Source: Nonomuraea gerenzanensis (GTDB taxonomy: Bacteria; Actinomycetota; Actinomycetes; Streptosporangiales; Streptosporangiaceae). Taken from it: a DNA stretch of 64,000 bases. The stretch is taken from NCBI RefSeq assembly GCF_020215645.1, contig NZ_CP084058.1:868001-932000 (forward strand), given 5' to 3'. Every line of letters begins with the position of its first letter. The stretch's first letter is position 1. A program made the position numbers and the translations under genes. A model generated the notes under the pieces. The model was not told the DNA's origin and made no database searches. It worked only from the letters and a program-made list of their open reading frames with translations. Positions 17,541 to 32,706 of this stretch are shown one piece after another.

Positions 17541-17569
17541 TTGGAAACTCGGCGGCCAGCACGTACTCT
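17541..17569 (+). promoter_or_regulatory. Candidate rplJ promoter
   Basis: TTGGAA (17541-17546) and TACTCT (17564-17569) with a 17-bp spacer. Transcription would begin near 17576, at the start of the structured leader. Confidence 0.5.
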
Positions 17570-17575
17570 GGTCGT

Positions 17576-17694
17576 TGCCGAAGACCGCCGGTCGTCGTCG
17601 GGTGCTCTGAGCCTGACGACCGAAGGATCCACGTCATGTGGGCGACCTGCGCAGGTGTGATGCGAGTTTCCCACATGGTTGCCCCATGTGCGTG
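17576..17694 (+). promoter_or_regulatory. L10-type ribosomal leader of rplJ-rplL
   Basis: The sequence GCCGAAGACCGCCGG, a hairpin GTCGTC/GACGAC (17591-17596 with 17615-17620) and CGAAGGATCC follow one another. They resemble the leader that the L10-L7/L12 complex binds to repress its own synthesis. A terminator-like hairpin follows before rplJ, which suggests attenuation. The assignment is by resemblance only. Confidence 0.6.
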
Positions 17695-17730
17695 AGCCCC
17701 GTGCGCCCTGCGCCGGGGCTGTTCTCATTT
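17695..17730 (+). terminator. Attenuator hairpin in the rplJ leader
   Basis: AGCCCCG (17695-17701) pairs with CGGGGCT (17714-17720), with an inner GCG/CGC pair, and TGTTCTCATTT follows. It lies about 40 bases upstream of rplJ, inside the transcript if the promoter at 17541 is used. Confidence 0.6.
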
Positions 17731-17768
17731 CTCGGGCCTTCTCCGGCGGCACATCTGGAAGGAGGCCC

Positions 17769-18293
17769 ATGGCGAGGGCGGATAAGGCGACAGCGGTTGC
17801 CGAGCTCAAGAGTGAGTTCGAAGGCAGCCAGGCCGCCGTTCTGACCGAGTACCGCGGTCTCACCGTCGCGCAGCTCAAGGAGCTGCGTGTCTCTCTCGGT
17901 GGGAATGCGAAGTTCGCCGTGGCGAAGAACACCCTGACCAAGATCGCGGCCAGCGAGGCCGGTCTGACGGGCCTCGAAGGCCTGCTCAGCGGTCCGACCG
18001 CGATCGCCTTCGTCAACGGTGACGTTGTCGAGGCGGCCAAGGGTCTGCGTGACTTCGCCAAGGCCAATCCCCTTCTGGTGATCAAGGGCGGCGTCCTCGA
18101 CGGTAAGACGCTCGACGCTTCCGAGATCACCAAGCTCGCCGACCTCGAGTCTCGCGAGGTTCTCCTCGCCAAGCTTGCCGGTGCCATGAAGGCCAAGCAG
18201 AGCGCCGCCGCCGCGACGCTCGCCGCTCTGCCCACGCAGATGGTTCGGCTGGCCGAGGCCCTGCGCGCCAAGCGCGACGAGGCTGGCGAGTAG
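17769..18293 (+). CDS. rplJ: 50S ribosomal protein L10
   Basis: 174 residues: an N-terminal rRNA-binding domain ([29 protein letters not shown]) and a C-terminal helix on which L7/L12 dimers assemble. GGAGG immediately before ATG 17769 sets the start; the frame is open further upstream. It is co-transcribed with rplL. Confidence 0.96.
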   Translation: MARADKATAVAELKSEFEGSQAAVLTEYRGLTVAQLKELRVSLGGNAKFAVAKNTLTKIAASEAGLTGLEGLLSGPTAIAFVNGDVVEAAKGLRDFAKANPLLVIKGGVLDGKTLDASEITKLADLESREVLLAKLAGAMKAKQSAAAATLAALPTQMVRLAEALRAKRDEAGE

Positions 18294-18363
18294 CACGGGG
18301 GTTGCCGCACGTACCGCGGTCCCGTTCCTAGTTTTCAGCAAGACCTAACGTAAGGAAACGATC

Positions 18364-18759
18364 ATGGCGAAGCTCAGCACCGACGAGCTGCTCGACGCGT
18401 TCAAGGAGATGACCCTCCTCGAGCTGTCCGAGTTCGTGAAGCTGTTCGAGGAGACCTTCGACGTCAAGGCCGCCGCCCCGGCCGCCGTCGTCGCCGCTCC
18501 GGCCGGTGGCGCCGGTGGTGGCGAGGCCGCCGCTGTCGAGGAGCAGGACGAGTTCGACGTCATCCTCGAGGCTGCCGGCGACAAGAAGATCCAGGTCATC
18601 AAGGAGATCCGCGCCCTGACGTCCCTGGGCCTCAAGGAGGCCAAGGACCTGGTCGACGGCGCTCCGAAGCCGGTCTTCGACGGCAAGGTCAACAAGGAGC
18701 AGGCGGAGAAGGCCAAGGCTGCCCTCGAGGGCGCCGGCGCCACCGTGACCGTGAAGTAA
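18364..18759 (+). CDS. rplL: 50S ribosomal protein L7/L12
   Basis: 131 residues. An N-terminal dimerisation domain is followed by an Ala/Gly-rich hinge (about 39-60) and the conserved C-terminal factor-binding domain ([20 protein letters not shown]). It recruits translational GTPases. AAGGAA precedes the ATG. Confidence 0.97.
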   Translation: MAKLSTDELLDAFKEMTLLELSEFVKLFEETFDVKAAAPAAVVAAPAGGAGGGEAAAVEEQDEFDVILEAAGDKKIQVIKEIRALTSLGLKEAKDLVDGAPKPVFDGKVNKEQAEKAKAALEGAGATVTVK

Positions 18760-18791
18760 CTTCCCCTTCACTTCACGCAAGAGCTCTTCGG

Positions 18792-18836
18792 AAAGAGGCG
18801 GATACACCCTGGTGCCGGGTGTGCCCGCCTCTTTTC
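18792..18836 (+). terminator. Terminator of rplJL
   Basis: The 10-bp stem AAAGAGGCGG/CCGCCTCTTT (18792-18801 with 18825-18834) extends through an inner ACACCC/GGGTGT stem and ends in a short T-run. Confidence 0.88.
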
Positions 18837-18858
18837 GCGTTTCCGGGGCTCAGCAGAT

Positions 18859-18875
18859 TCTCATGTACGTCTCAT
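18859..18875 (+). promoter_or_regulatory. Direct repeat TCTCAT with 11-bp period
   Basis: TCTCAT at 18859-18864 and again at 18870-18875. A spacing of one helical turn is typical of OmpR/PhoB-type response-regulator boxes. It lies 35 bases upstream of the glycosyltransferase start. Confidence 0.4.
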
Positions 18876-18909
18876 CGCCCGGCCAACCGGCCTGCCTAGC
18901 GTTCCCGGT

Positions 18910-20880
18910 GTGGTTACCGAAGCGAAGTCTCGTTGGGCGGCGGCCGTGTTGCTCGCCGGCACCGCCGTGCTCTACCTCTGGGGTCTGGGGGCCTCCGGGT
19001 GGGCCAACTCCTTCTACTCGGCGGCGGTCCAGGCCGGCAGCCAGAGCTGGAAGGCGTTCTTCTTCGGGGCCTCCGACGCCGCCGGCGCGATCACCGTGGA
19101 CAAGACGCCGGCCTCCTTGTGGCCGATGGTGCTCAGCGTGCGCCTGTTCGGGCTGAACGCGTGGGCGATCCTCGTGCCGCAGGCGCTGATGGGCGTGGCC
19201 ACCGTGGCGATGGTGTGCGCCTCGGTGCGCCGGCTCTTGTCCACCTGGGCGGGGCTGCTGGCCGGGGCCGCGATGGCGCTCACGCCGGTGGCCGTGCTGA
19301 TGTTCCGGTTCAACAACCCCGACGCGTTGCTGGTCCTGCTGCTGACCGTGGCGGCGTACTGCGTGATCAGGGCGCAGGAGCGCGGCGCCACGCGGTGGCT
19401 GGTGCTGGCGGGGGCGGCGATCGGGTTCGCGTTCCTGGCGAAGATGTTGCAGGCGTTCCTGGTGCTGCCGGGGTTCGCGCTGGTGTATCTGCTGACGGCG
19501 CCGGTGGGCTTCTGGCGGCGGGTGCGGCAGCTGCTGCTGGCCGGCGCGGCCATGGTGGGCTGCGCCGGGTGGTGGCTGGTGGCCGTGGCGCTCGTTCCGG
19601 CCTCGCAGCGGCCCTACATCGGTGGCTCCCAGAACGACAGCGTGCTGGAGCTGGCACTCGGCTACAACGGCATCGGCCGGCTCAACGGCGCCGACTACGG
19701 CGGGCTGGGCAACCTCAACCAGCAGGCCGGCTGGTTGCGCCTGTTCGACACCGAGGCGGGCGGCCAGATCTCCTGGCTGCTGCCGGCCGCGCTGGCGCTG
19801 CTGGTCGCGGCCACGTGGCTGACGCGGCGGGCGCCGCGGACCGATCCGGTACGGGCGGCGCTGTGGGTCTGGGGCGGCTGGCTGGTGGTGACCGCGCTGA
19901 TCTTCAGCCTGATGCAGGGCATCTTCCACGCCTACTACACCGTGGCCCTGGCGCCCGCTGTCGCCGCGCTGGCCGGTATGGGGGCGGCGGTGCTCTGGGA
20001 ACATGGCGCGCACCGGGTCCTGGCGCTGGTCGCTGCGGGGACGGCCGGGTGGGCGTACGTGCTGCTGTCGCGCAGCTCCGAGTGGAATCCGTGGCTGGGC
20101 GTGGTCGTGCTGGTGGCGGGGCTCGGGGCGGCGCTGGCGATGTTGTTCGGCCGCCGGGCGCGGGTCGTGGTCGTGGTGGCGCTGGTCGCGTGCCTGGCGG
20201 GGCCGGCGGCGTACGCGGTGGACACGGCCGCTTCGCCGCATACCGGGGCCATCCCGACTGCCGGGCCGTCCACCGGCGGGGGGTTCGGGAGGCAGTCGGG
20301 TGGCGGCTTCCAGCGCCCGGGTGGCGGGCAACGTCAGTGGCAGGGCGGGCAGCCGCCCGGCCAGGGGTTCGCCCAGCCGCCGCGGCAGGGCGGTGGCGAT
20401 GGCGGCGCGCAGGGCGGTCGTGACGGCGGCGCGCAGGGCGGTGGCGATGGCGGCGCGCAGAGCGACGGGCGTGGCGGTTCGGGCCGCACCGGTGGCATGG
20501 GGGGCGGCATGGGCGGGTTGCTCAACGCCGGCACCCCGAGCGCCGAGCTGACCGCGCTGCTGGAGTCCGGCGCCTCCGGCTACATCTGGGTGGCGGCGAC
20601 GGTCGGGTCCAACAACGCGGCCGGCTACCAGCTCGCCACGGAGCTGCCGGTGATGGCGGTGGGCGGGTTCAACGGCACGGACCCGGCGCCGACGCTGGAG
20701 CAGTTCCGGCGCTACGTCGCCGAGAAGAAGATCCACTACTTCGTGGGCACCGGGATGGCCGGCGCCGGGCGCAGCTCGGGCGGCAGCGACGACGCGGCGC
20801 GGATCGCGGCCTGGGTGCAGGAGACGTTCACCCCGGCCACGGTCGGCGGCACGACGGTGTTCGACCTCACACAACCCTGA
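18910..20880 (+). CDS. GT39/ArnT-like membrane glycosyltransferase
   Basis: A 656-residue polytopic protein of the PMT/ArnT superfamily. The first loop has NSFYSAAVQAGSQSWKAFFF and ITVDKTPASLWP, the lipid-sugar acceptor region of this group. About 11-12 membrane segments follow. Residues about 455-545 are a Gly/Gln/Asp-rich insert (GGGDGGAQGGRDGGAQGGGD), then a globular C-terminal domain ending TVFDLTQP. It likely transfers a sugar from polyprenyl phosphate to an envelope acceptor. No ribosome site is seen before the GTG, so translation may be leaderless. Confidence 0.86.
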   Translation: MVTEAKSRWAAAVLLAGTAVLYLWGLGASGWANSFYSAAVQAGSQSWKAFFFGASDAAGAITVDKTPASLWPMVLSVRLFGLNAWAILVPQALMGVATVAMVCASVRRLLSTWAGLLAGAAMALTPVAVLMFRFNNPDALLVLLLTVAAYCVIRAQERGATRWLVLAGAAIGFAFLAKMLQAFLVLPGFALVYLLTAPVGFWRRVRQLLLAGAAMVGCAGWWLVAVALVPASQRPYIGGSQNDSVLELALGYNGIGRLNGADYGGLGNLNQQAGWLRLFDTEAGGQISWLLPAALALLVAATWLTRRAPRTDPVRAALWVWGGWLVVTALIFSLMQGIFHAYYTVALAPAVAALAGMGAAVLWEHGAHRVLALVAAGTAGWAYVLLSRSSEWNPWLGVVVLVAGLGAALAMLFGRRARVVVVVALVACLAGPAAYAVDTAASPHTGAIPTAGPSTGGGFGRQSGGGFQRPGGGQRQWQGGQPPGQGFAQPPRQGGGDGGAQGGRDGGAQGGGDGGAQSDGRGGSGRTGGMGGGMGGLLNAGTPSAELTALLESGASGYIWVAATVGSNNAAGYQLATELPVMAVGGFNGTDPAPTLEQFRRYVAEKKIHYFVGTGMAGAGRSSGGSDDAARIAAWVQETFTPATVGGTTVFDLTQP

Positions 20881-20900
20881 GATATCGGCAAAATGGTGGA

Positions 20901-21329
20901 GTGACCGACACCGCCCCCCATGTCGATCACCGGGTGATCGCGCCCCGGTTCACCCGGTTCGGCGCCTGGCTCCTCGACATCCTGGTGTGCGCGATGCTCG
21001 TATCAGGCGCCCAGTGGGTGTCCCCCTTCTTCTGGGACGAACCGGCGAATATGGTCCTCGCTTTCGTCTACCTCTGGGCGGCGCACGCCTGCTTCAGGCG
21101 GACACTGGGCAAGTGGGTGGTCGGCATCAAGGTGGTCGGGCGGGGAACGGGCCGGCCGCCGTCGCCGTGGGCCGCGGCCGTCCGTTCCCTCTGGGTGTTC
21201 CTGCCGCTGATCCCGGTGGTCGGCCAGTTCCTCGCCGTGGCGGACTGGCTGTGGGCGTTCTTCGACGGTGAGAAGCGGTGCCTGCACGATCGCCTCGCGG
21301 GCACGGTCGTCGTCAACGCCAAGGACTGA
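20901..21329 (+). CDS. RDD family membrane protein
   Basis: 142 residues with three to four membrane segments. The RDD hallmarks are RFTRFGAWLLDILVCAML near the start, LGKWVVGIKVV in the middle and KRCLHDRLAGTVVV at the end. The function of this family is mostly unknown; some members affect ion homeostasis. It starts with GTG after GGTGGA, 20 bases after the glycosyltransferase stop, and its stop abuts that of the convergent SnoaL-like gene. Confidence 0.87.
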   Translation: MTDTAPHVDHRVIAPRFTRFGAWLLDILVCAMLVSGAQWVSPFFWDEPANMVLAFVYLWAAHACFRRTLGKWVVGIKVVGRGTGRPPSPWAAAVRSLWVFLPLIPVVGQFLAVADWLWAFFDGEKRCLHDRLAGTVVVNAKD

Positions 21330-21719
21330 TCAGCCGGCCGCCCGTACCCGGGCGACGGCACTGGTGTCCATGTAGTCCCTGGCATGCACGATGCGGCCGT
21401 CCCTGACCCGGAGCACGACCAGGCTGGGCACGGTGATCCGGTGGCCGTTCACCGTGCCCTGCACGGTCTGCTCCACGACCACGACCTCCGGGTCCTGCGT
21501 GCGGTGCAGCGCGAGCCGGCGTACCTTCTCGACCTGGAACGGCGTGGAGCCCCACGTGGTGCGGTAGTTCTCGCGCACCGCCTCCCTGCCCTCGTACGGC
21601 GCCAGCCCGCCGAACGGGAACTCGTGCAGCCCGTCCTCGGCGTACAGGTCGGCCAGCTCGTCGGCGGACTTGTGCAGCATGGCCGCGTGGAAGCCGGTGA
21701 CGATCTCTTCGATGGACAT
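21330..21719 (-). CDS. SnoaL/NTF2-like protein
   Basis: 129 residues with the NTF2-fold pattern: an N-terminal helix pair, LADLYAEDGLHEFPFGG, REAVRENYRTTWG and a C-terminal sheet ending RDGRIVHARDYMDTSAVARV. Proteins like this are polyketide cyclase-like enzymes, dehydratases or binding proteins; no substrate can be assigned. It is divergent from the TetR gene across a palindrome-bearing gap and is the likely target of that regulator. Confidence 0.82.
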   Translation of the reverse strand: MSIEEIVTGFHAAMLHKSADELADLYAEDGLHEFPFGGLAPYEGREAVRENYRTTWGSTPFQVEKVRRLALHRTQDPEVVVVEQTVQGTVNGHRITVPSLVVLRVRDGRIVHARDYMDTSAVARVRAAG

Positions 21720-21734
21720 GACGCTCCCCTTCGC

Positions 21735-21795
21735 TCAACACGTGTTGACTCAACGAGCGTAGAGCGAAAGTGAACGGTCGGTCAACGCATGTAGA
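21735..21795. promoter_or_regulatory. TetR-type operator pair
   Basis: A perfect 14-bp palindrome TCAACACGTGTTGA (21735-21748) and a degenerate copy TCAACGCATGTAGA (21782-21795) lie 47 bp apart in the divergent gap. The second is 8 bases before the TetR start, as expected for autorepression. Confidence 0.65.
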
Positions 21796-21803
21796 GTCAG
21801 GGA

Positions 21804-22361
21804 ATGGTCGTTCCGAGAGCCGAGAGGCGGCGCAGGACCGAGGGCAGGATCCTCGACGCGGCCAGGTCGCTGTTCGCCGAGCTGGGCTACGAGCGCGCCA
21901 CGATCAGGGGCGTCGCCAAGCGTGCCGAGGTCGACCCGGCCCTGGTGATGCAGTACTTCGGCAGCAAGCAGGAGCTGTTCCAGCAGTCCGTGCGCATGGC
22001 GCCGCCCGCGGGCGGCGAGCTGGGCCCGGAAGGGGCCGTCGAGCACGTGCTCGGCTCGCTGACCATGAAGCTGGGCGAGCTGCCGCAGAGTTCGCTGGCC
22101 ATGATGCGCTCGATGCTCACCCACCCCGAGGCCGCCGCGTCGGCGCGGCAGGTGCTCGGCAAGCAGATCGACCGCCTGGCCGAGGCGCTGCCGGGCGAGG
22201 ACGCGCGGCTGCGGGCGGCGCTGATGACGCTCGTCATGCTGGGCATCACGGTGGGGCACCAGCTCCTGGAGATCGATGAGCTGCGCGGAGTGCCGCAGGA
22301 GGAGCTGGCCCGCCTGTTGCGGCCGAGCCTGCGTGCGCTTACTGGACAAGAAGTCTCATAA
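21804..22361 (+). CDS. TetR family transcriptional regulator
   Basis: 185 residues. The N-terminal helix-turn-helix is AARSLFAELGYERATIRGVA followed by KRAEVDPALVMQYFGSKQEL, characteristic of TetR. The C-terminal half is a helical ligand-binding domain with no recognisable ligand. It probably represses itself and the divergent SnoaL-like gene. In Mycobacterium tuberculosis a TetR gene also lies near mkl in the rplL-rpoB interval. Confidence 0.93.
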   Translation: MVVPRAERRRRTEGRILDAARSLFAELGYERATIRGVAKRAEVDPALVMQYFGSKQELFQQSVRMAPPAGGELGPEGAVEHVLGSLTMKLGELPQSSLAMMRSMLTHPEAAASARQVLGKQIDRLAEALPGEDARLRAALMTLVMLGITVGHQLLEIDELRGVPQEELARLLRPSLRALTGQEVS

Positions 22362-22459
22362 CTGCCCGGTAACAAGGCGGGAGATCGGGTTCCCATCCGC
22401 CCGGACGCCGTTACGGTGTTGACATCCGCGAGTGCACAAGCGTGATCGGGCAGGTGACC

Positions 22460-23461
22460 GTGGGCGTGGAAGTCGTGGTCGACGGGTTGACCAAGTCGTT
22501 CGGCAGGCAGGTCATCTGGGAGGACGTCTCGCTCACGCTGCCCGCAGGCGAGATCTCGGTGCTGCTGGGCCCCTCGGGCACCGGCAAGTCGGTCTTCCTC
22601 AAGACCCTGGTGGGCCTGCTGCGGCCCGACCGGGGGCACATCTGGATCGACGGCTCCGACCTGGCCGACTGCCCCGAGAGCAAGCTGTACGAGCTGCGCC
22701 GCCTGTTCGGCGTGCTGTTCCAGGACGGGGCCCTGTTCGGCTCGCTCAACCTCTACGACAACATCGCCTTCCCGCTGCGCGAGCACACCAGGAAGAGCGA
22801 GGCCGAGGTCCGCCGGATCGTCATGGAGAAGGTGGAGCTGGTCGGCCTGGTGGGCGCCGAGACCAAGCTGCCCGGTGAGATCTCCGGCGGCATGCGCAAG
22901 CGCGCGGGGCTGGCCAGGGCGCTGGTGCTGGACCCGGAGATCATCCTGTTCGACGAGCCCGACTCGGGGCTCGACCCGGTCCGCACCGCGATACTCAACC
23001 AGCTCATCGTGGACATCAACGCCGAGATCGAGGCGACGTTCCTGATCGTGACGCACGACATCAACACCGCCCGCACGGTGCCCGACAACATCGGGCTGAT
23101 GTTCCGGCGGGAGCTGGTGATGTTCGGCTCGCGGGAGATGCTGCTGTCCAGCGACGAGCCGGTGGTGCGGCAGTTCCTGAACGCCAGGAAGCACGGCCCC
23201 ATCGGCATGTCCGAGGAGAAGGACCTGTCGGAGCTGGAGGCCGAGGCGCAACTCGGGCACGACCCGGGGCCGCTGCCGCCGATCCCGCCGCAGCTCATGC
23301 CGTCGGGCAGGAAGCTGCGCCGCACCCAGCGCCCGCCCGGCACGTGGCTGGCCGCCAACGGGGTGATCCCGCCGCAGGGCTCGTTCGTGGACGAACGCGG
23401 GCGCAACTGGCTGGAGGAGTATCCCCGGTTGGTCAACGCGCACCTCCACGGCATCGCCTAG
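22460..23461 (+). CDS. mkl: Mkl/MceG-type ABC transporter ATP-binding protein
   Basis: 333 residues. Walker A is GPSGTGKS (37-44), the Q-loop LFQDGALFGSLNLYDNIAFP, the signature GEISGGMRKRAGLARAL, Walker B IILFDEPDSGLDPV and the H-loop IVTHD. ALFGSLNLYDNIAFPLREHT and the C-terminal GPIGMSEEKD are characteristic of Mkl/MceG, the ATPase that powers Mce lipid importers. GTG 22460 is chosen for its MGVEV N-terminus and upstream AGGTGA; GTG 22442 is also in frame. M. tuberculosis mkl lies in the same rplL-rpoB interval. No mce genes are in the window. Confidence 0.9.
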   Translation: MGVEVVVDGLTKSFGRQVIWEDVSLTLPAGEISVLLGPSGTGKSVFLKTLVGLLRPDRGHIWIDGSDLADCPESKLYELRRLFGVLFQDGALFGSLNLYDNIAFPLREHTRKSEAEVRRIVMEKVELVGLVGAETKLPGEISGGMRKRAGLARALVLDPEIILFDEPDSGLDPVRTAILNQLIVDINAEIEATFLIVTHDINTARTVPDNIGLMFRRELVMFGSREMLLSSDEPVVRQFLNARKHGPIGMSEEKDLSELEAEAQLGHDPGPLPPIPPQLMPSGRKLRRTQRPPGTWLAANGVIPPQGSFVDERGRNWLEEYPRLVNAHLHGIA

Positions 23462-23565
23462 GCCGGATGGGCGCCTTTCCCCGTTCAGGGCAAGGAGAAC
23501 GCCGTGCTGGGCGCTCAGCGGCCGTCTGAGGGCCATCCAGGGGCATTTGGGGCGGATGTTTCGGC

Positions 23566-23646
23566 TCTGTCTGATTCCCCGGCGTCGGCGGGTCTGTCTG
23601 ATGCCCCCGCGTCGGCGGGTCTGTCTGATTCCCTCTGCGTCGGATG
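23566..23646 (+). repeat. 27-bp tandem repeat, three units
   Basis: Three units begin at 23566, 23593 and 23620. Each starts TCTGTCTGAT and contains GCGTCGG, with the third more divergent. They occupy the gap between mkl and the Mce-associated genes. Confidence 0.8.
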
Positions 23647-23712
23647 GCAGGCTCCGGCGGCGGATGTCGCGTTATGATCCGGCAGCGACGAGCCGGGAAG
23701 GGGTGAGCAGAC

Positions 23713-24210
23713 GTGGCGGGACTCGGCGTTCGCCCCGCCCGCATCCTCATCGCGGCGCTCAGCGGGGTGCTGGCGGTGCTCGTCGGCACCGGCGTGTGGA
23801 TCGCGGCCCAGGCGCGCGACGAGCAGGGCAGGGCAGGCGACAAGCAGGCAGCGCTCCTGGCCGCGGGCACCCACGCCAAGAACCTCATGTCCCTCGACCA
23901 CAGGAGCGCCGACGCCGACGTGCGCCGCATCATCGACAGCTCGACCGGCTCGGCCAGGGCTCAGTACGAGGCCAATGCCGGCAAGCTGAGGACCACCACG
24001 ATCGAGAACAAGGTCGTCCAGCACGGCGTGCTGCGCGCCACCGGCCTGGTCTCGATGACCGCCACCACGGCCAGGGTGCTGGTCGTGGGCGACGTGGAGA
24101 TCCGCTGGGAGGGCTCCGACAGCCCGCGGCAGGAGCGCTTCTACCGGTGGCAGATGGACCTGTCCAAGGTCGGCGGCGTCTGGCTGGCGTCGAAGGTGGT
24201 GCAGGTCTAG
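23713..24210 (+). CDS. Mce-associated membrane protein
   Basis: 165 residues with one N-terminal membrane segment (ILIAALSGVLAVLVGTGVWI). Then comes a helical linker and an NTF2-like periplasmic domain with AKNLMSLDHRSADADVRRII and ending FYRWQMDLSKVGGVWLASKV. This is the layout of Mce-associated (Mas/Mam) proteins that support Mce lipid transport. The GTG start follows GAAGGGG. The next gene overlaps its stop by one base. Confidence 0.78.
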   Translation: MAGLGVRPARILIAALSGVLAVLVGTGVWIAAQARDEQGRAGDKQAALLAAGTHAKNLMSLDHRSADADVRRIIDSSTGSARAQYEANAGKLRTTTIENKVVQHGVLRATGLVSMTATTARVLVVGDVEIRWEGSDSPRQERFYRWQMDLSKVGGVWLASKVVQV

Positions 24211-24707
24211 TGCGGGTCTTCATGATCGTGCTGCTCGGCGTCCTCGTGGCCGTGGGCGGGGTGCTGGTGCCGACCATGTGGTTCGACCTGCGGGACCTGC
24301 GTGACAGCGACGCGGCGGGCGCGGCGGCCGTGGCGGCGGCCAGGAAGGTCGCGCCGGACCTGCTGTCCTACGACTACCGGACGGTGGAGGAGGATCTCGC
24401 CCGCGCCGGCACGTTCACCACGGGCGAGCTGACCGGTCACTACAAGGAGCTGACCAAGACCCTGGTCGCCAAGGCCAAGGAGGAGAAGATCGTGCAGACG
24501 GTGGCCGTGGCGGGCGCCGGGGTGGAGCGGGCCGAACCCGACCGGGTAGAGGTTCTGCTCTTCGTGAACACTGGTACGGTCAAGGAGATCCCTGGTAAAG
24601 AGGGGGTCCAGCAAGAGTTCACCCAGAACCGCGCCAGGTTCGTCATGGTGCGGCAAGACTCTCGCTGGCTGGTGGCCGGCCTGTCGACCCTCCTGGGGAC
24701 GGCCTGA
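24210..24707 (+). CDS. Mce-associated membrane protein, second copy
   Basis: 165 residues with an N-terminal membrane helix (VFMIVLLGVLVAVGGVLVPT) and a domain of the same design as the preceding protein: APDLLSYDYRTVEEDLARAG, FTTGELTGHYKELTKTLVAK and a final ARFVMVRQDSRWLVAGLSTL. It starts at GTG within TAGTG, so it is coupled to the gene before. The pair are likely paralogues working with the Mkl ATPase. Confidence 0.75.
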   Translation: MRVFMIVLLGVLVAVGGVLVPTMWFDLRDLRDSDAAGAAAVAAARKVAPDLLSYDYRTVEEDLARAGTFTTGELTGHYKELTKTLVAKAKEEKIVQTVAVAGAGVERAEPDRVEVLLFVNTGTVKEIPGKEGVQQEFTQNRARFVMVRQDSRWLVAGLSTLLGTA

Positions 24708-25020
24708 GGCTCCAGGTGATCGCGGGCGCGTCGCTTCCTTCAATTGTTACCAAAAATCAGGTTTAGTGCAGCCTTTGATAGGGGTACCCCAGTCACTGCA
24801 ACACCGGTTGTCGGCATGGGTTCGCCCCCCGGTGTGACGGAGCGTTAACCGCCCCCGTTCGCGGGTATCGTCTTGGGCCTGGCGGTAGGCGATCAGTCAC
24901 ACAGGGGAGAAAACCCAGCGTCGGGGCCCTGAGTCGGCTAAAAGTCGGGCTCATGGGCTTGACGTTTCCGCCTGAACGGGCGATGCTGCGACCAACGTGG
25001 AGCATGCAGCGAGGGTGAAG
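24708..25020 (+). other. Untranslated region upstream of the rpoB promoter
   Basis: No gene is visible. It contains an AT-richer patch (24740-24780), the palindrome GGGGTACCCC at 24781-24790, and a second promoter-like pair, TTGACG at 24959-24964 and GATGCT at 24982-24987 with 17-bp spacing, whose -10 is weak. Confidence 0.5.
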
Positions 25021-25049
25021 TGGACAGGCGTGTGCCGTTCGGCTACACT
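25021..25049 (+). promoter_or_regulatory. rpoBC promoter
   Basis: TGGACA (25021-25026) and TACACT (25044-25049), spacer 17 bp, match principal sigma (HrdB-type) promoters. The start would be near 25056, giving a leader of about 100 nt. Confidence 0.75.
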
Positions 25050-25153
25050 GCCCCTTTGCGCTGCCCTTTGACGACCCGTGATGCTTGCTCACGTTGCGAG
25101 GTTGTCTGGCGTGCGTGTAGTCAGTCCGCCGCGAGCCCTCGGAAGGACATCTG

Positions 25154-28624
<3,471 letters not shown>

Positions 28625-28641
28625 GGGGGAGATCGCACAAA

Positions 28642-32517
<3,876 letters not shown>

Positions 32518-32530
32518 TCGCTCCAGGTGC

Positions 32531-32566
32531 CGCGCCCGGGTCTCTCGTCAGAGAGGCCCGGGCGCG
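32531..32566 (+). terminator. Hairpin terminator after rpoC
   Basis: A 16-bp stem (32531-32546 with 32551-32566, one wobble pair) closes a GTCA loop, 13 bases after the rpoC stop. No T-run follows, which is common for high-GC actinomycete terminators. Confidence 0.8.
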
Positions 32567-32706
32567 TCGCGTTGCGGACCTCGTGGTCTTACGGCAGGCC
32601 ATCCCCACCCCACCCGCCGCACGTGGCTGAGGGCCCTCCAGGGAGACGCCTCTGAGCCCTTCAGCGGCTGGCCGCCGTCACGGCGCACCGCGGGCAGGTG
32701 GCGTGG

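Noticed and set aside
18850..20874. 674-codon open frame antisense to the glycosyltransferase gene
   Set aside because: Gln/Arg/His-rich translation without domains; the plus-strand protein has clear membrane segments and family motifs.
23566..23646. CRISPR array between mkl and Mce-associated genes
   Set aside because: Units are contiguous and degenerate, with no spacers and no cas genes.
24981..25016. Second strong rpoB promoter from TTGACG at 24959
   Set aside because: The -10 at correct spacing (GATGCT) is weak; the TGGACA/TACACT pair downstream is much better.
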